From JBBRHF01 sp038223055 (GTDB lineage Bacteria; Actinomycetota; Actinomycetes; JACCUZ01): a stretch of DNA of 5,608 bases. Shown one piece after another: positions 4,994-5,608 of this stretch (within the stretch, counting starts at the first letter, position 1; each line of letters opens with the position of its first letter). The position numbers and the translations under genes were made by a program. The notes under the pieces were generated by a model. The model was not told the DNA's origin. It was given only the letters and a program-made list of their open reading frames with translations, and did no database searches. Location: contig JBBRHF010000229.1 in the NCBI GenBank assembly GCA_038223055.1, positions 1 to 5,608 of the forward strand, in the 5' to 3' direction.

Positions 4994-5215
4994 ATGGAGA
5001 TCGTCGACTGCCCGACCTGCGGCGCACCTGCCGAGGCCCAGTCCTGGTCCTTCGGTGGCTCGGCCGGTCCGGTGCCGCACGTCAAGCTGCTGTGCGTACG
5101 ACGGCACTGGTACCTCATGCCTCGGGACATGCTGGTTTTGGAGCCGGATCGGCGGCGGGTCAGCGGGGACGGCGCGGGCGCTGCTCCGGCCACATCCCCT
5201 TCGCGGCGTGCGTGA
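4994..5215 (+). CDS. Small zinc-ribbon-like protein
   Basis: 73 residues from ATG 4994, chosen over an in-frame GTG at 4985 because the ribosome binding site GGAGGTGAT (4981-4989) covers that GTG and is ideally spaced for the ATG. The N-terminus has a CxxC knuckle, Cys6 and Cys9 in CPTCG. A second pair follows at Cys34 and His38 (KLLCVRRHWYLMP). Together Cys6/Cys9/Cys34/His38 could hold one zinc ion, as in small actinobacterial zinc-ribbon hypotheticals ending in an HWY/HWF-type motif. The C-terminus (about 52-73) is Arg/Gly/Ala/Ser-rich and probably disordered. No membrane or export segment is seen. It diverges from the Lsr2-like gene and converges on the CHAT gene, with 29 bp between stops. 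Function unknown; a binding or adaptor role is plausible but not shown. Confidence 0.85.
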   Translation: MEIVDCPTCGAPAEAQSWSFGGSAGPVPHVKLLCVRRHWYLMPRDMLVLEPDRRRVSGDGAGAAPATSPSRRA

Positions 5216-5244
5216 TTACGGTGACCGCGACCCGGCAGCGGCGA

Positions 5245-5608
5245 TCAGGCGGCGCCGTAGGCGTTGTACGCGCACCACGTAGCGAACGCGGGTGCCGTGT
5301 CCGATCCGACCTCCGCGCGAGCCTTGTGCAGCGCCCGGGACATGGTGGCCCCTGCCCGCAGCGACTCGTGCACGGCGACCATGAGCTCGACCGAGTCGAC
5401 GTCGGGGACCGCGAACGAGCTGGCGATCAACCCCGTCGTCCCTCGCGCCATCAGGGCGCTCACGAAGCCCAGAAGCTCGTCGCCGGCGTAGCTCACGTGC
5501 GCCCCGGACTCGCACGACGCCAGCAGAATGCGCCGTGGCGCAACGCCGGTACTGTCCAGCTCGTGCAGCGTCAGCGGTCCGTCGCTCATCCGCAGCGAGG
5601 AGAACATC
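5245..5608 (-). CDS. CHAT-domain peptidase, C-terminal part (gene runs off the window)
   Basis: The last 121 codons of a gene read leftward from beyond base 5608 to a TGA (complement of 5245-5247). The sequence is the end of a CHAT (caspase-like, clan CD) cysteine peptidase domain: MSDGPLTLHELD, then RRILLASCESG with the predicted nucleophile cysteine at complement 5512-5514, then GDELLGFVSALMARGTTGLI, SFAVPDVDSVELMVAVHESL and a final ALHKARAEVG helix. The catalytic histidine is normally upstream of this part and is outside the window. An ATG at complement 5605-5607 is almost certainly internal, since the domain is already under way there. Full-length bacterial CHAT proteins often carry TPR repeats ahead of this domain and can act in signalling or in defence such as gasdermin-associated or type III CRISPR systems; nothing visible here links this one to those systems. 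The called frame is open throughout. Confidence 0.9.
   Translation of the reverse strand, partial: MFSSLRMSDGPLTLHELDSTGVAPRRILLASCESGAHVSYAGDELLGFVSALMARGTTGLIASSFAVPDVDSVELMVAVHESLRAGATMSRALHKARAEVGSDTAPAFATWCAYNAYGAA

Noticed and set aside
4461..5027. Minus-strand open frame of 188 codons overlapping the Lsr2-like gene
   Set aside because: Different frame from the recognisable Lsr2 domain; Ser/Pro/Arg-rich with no motif.

Overview
The window is very GC-rich, with strong G/C preference at third codon positions, GTG as well as ATG starts, an Lsr2-type DNA-binding protein and an actinobacterial PemK/MazF-like protein. This points to a high-GC actinomycete. The many short tandem repeats and the gene mix fit Frankia or a relative, but the genus is an inference.

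Layout. (1) 1-1150: a secreted or membrane-anchored NlpC/P60 cell-wall hydrolase with a peptidoglycan-binding domain, read rightward. It is preceded, in the same open frame, by a 15-bp minisatellite that would encode a PTYLS-type pentapeptide repeat, and followed at once by a hairpin terminator candidate. (2) 1184-1950: about 770 bp with no convincing gene. It holds a long imperfect inverted repeat (1343-1420), a possible coding relic on the minus strand, and a 16-bp tandem repeat (1881-1928). (3) 1951-3312, minus: a full-length cytoplasmic serine hydrolase of the class C beta-lactamase type. (4) 3375-4438, plus: a two-gene unit diverging from the hydrolase, made of an NTF2/SnoaL-like protein and a PemK/MazF-like protein whose start overlaps the previous stop by one base (TGATG). 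(5) 4525-4866, minus: a small Lsr2-type nucleoid protein. (6) 4994-5215, plus: a 73-residue zinc-ribbon protein with a near-perfect ribosome binding site, divergent from the Lsr2-like gene. (7) 5245-5608, minus: the C-terminal end of a CHAT-domain peptidase that continues past the window.

No phage, transposase, CRISPR, tRNA or rRNA gene was seen, and the genes do not form one obvious pathway. The clearest functional units are the coupled SnoaL-like/PemK-like pair and the self-contained cell-wall hydrolase. The most distinctive feature is five separate short tandem repeats. Those inside coding frames have periods divisible by three (15, 21 and 33 bp); those between genes do not (16 and 10 bp). 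This supports the view that the 15-bp array is translated as an N-terminal extension of the NlpC/P60 protein. I see no strong evidence for a complete new multi-gene system. The best leads are the repeat-bearing hydrolase, the 1343-1420 inverted repeat, and the antitoxin-less PemK/MazF-like protein.
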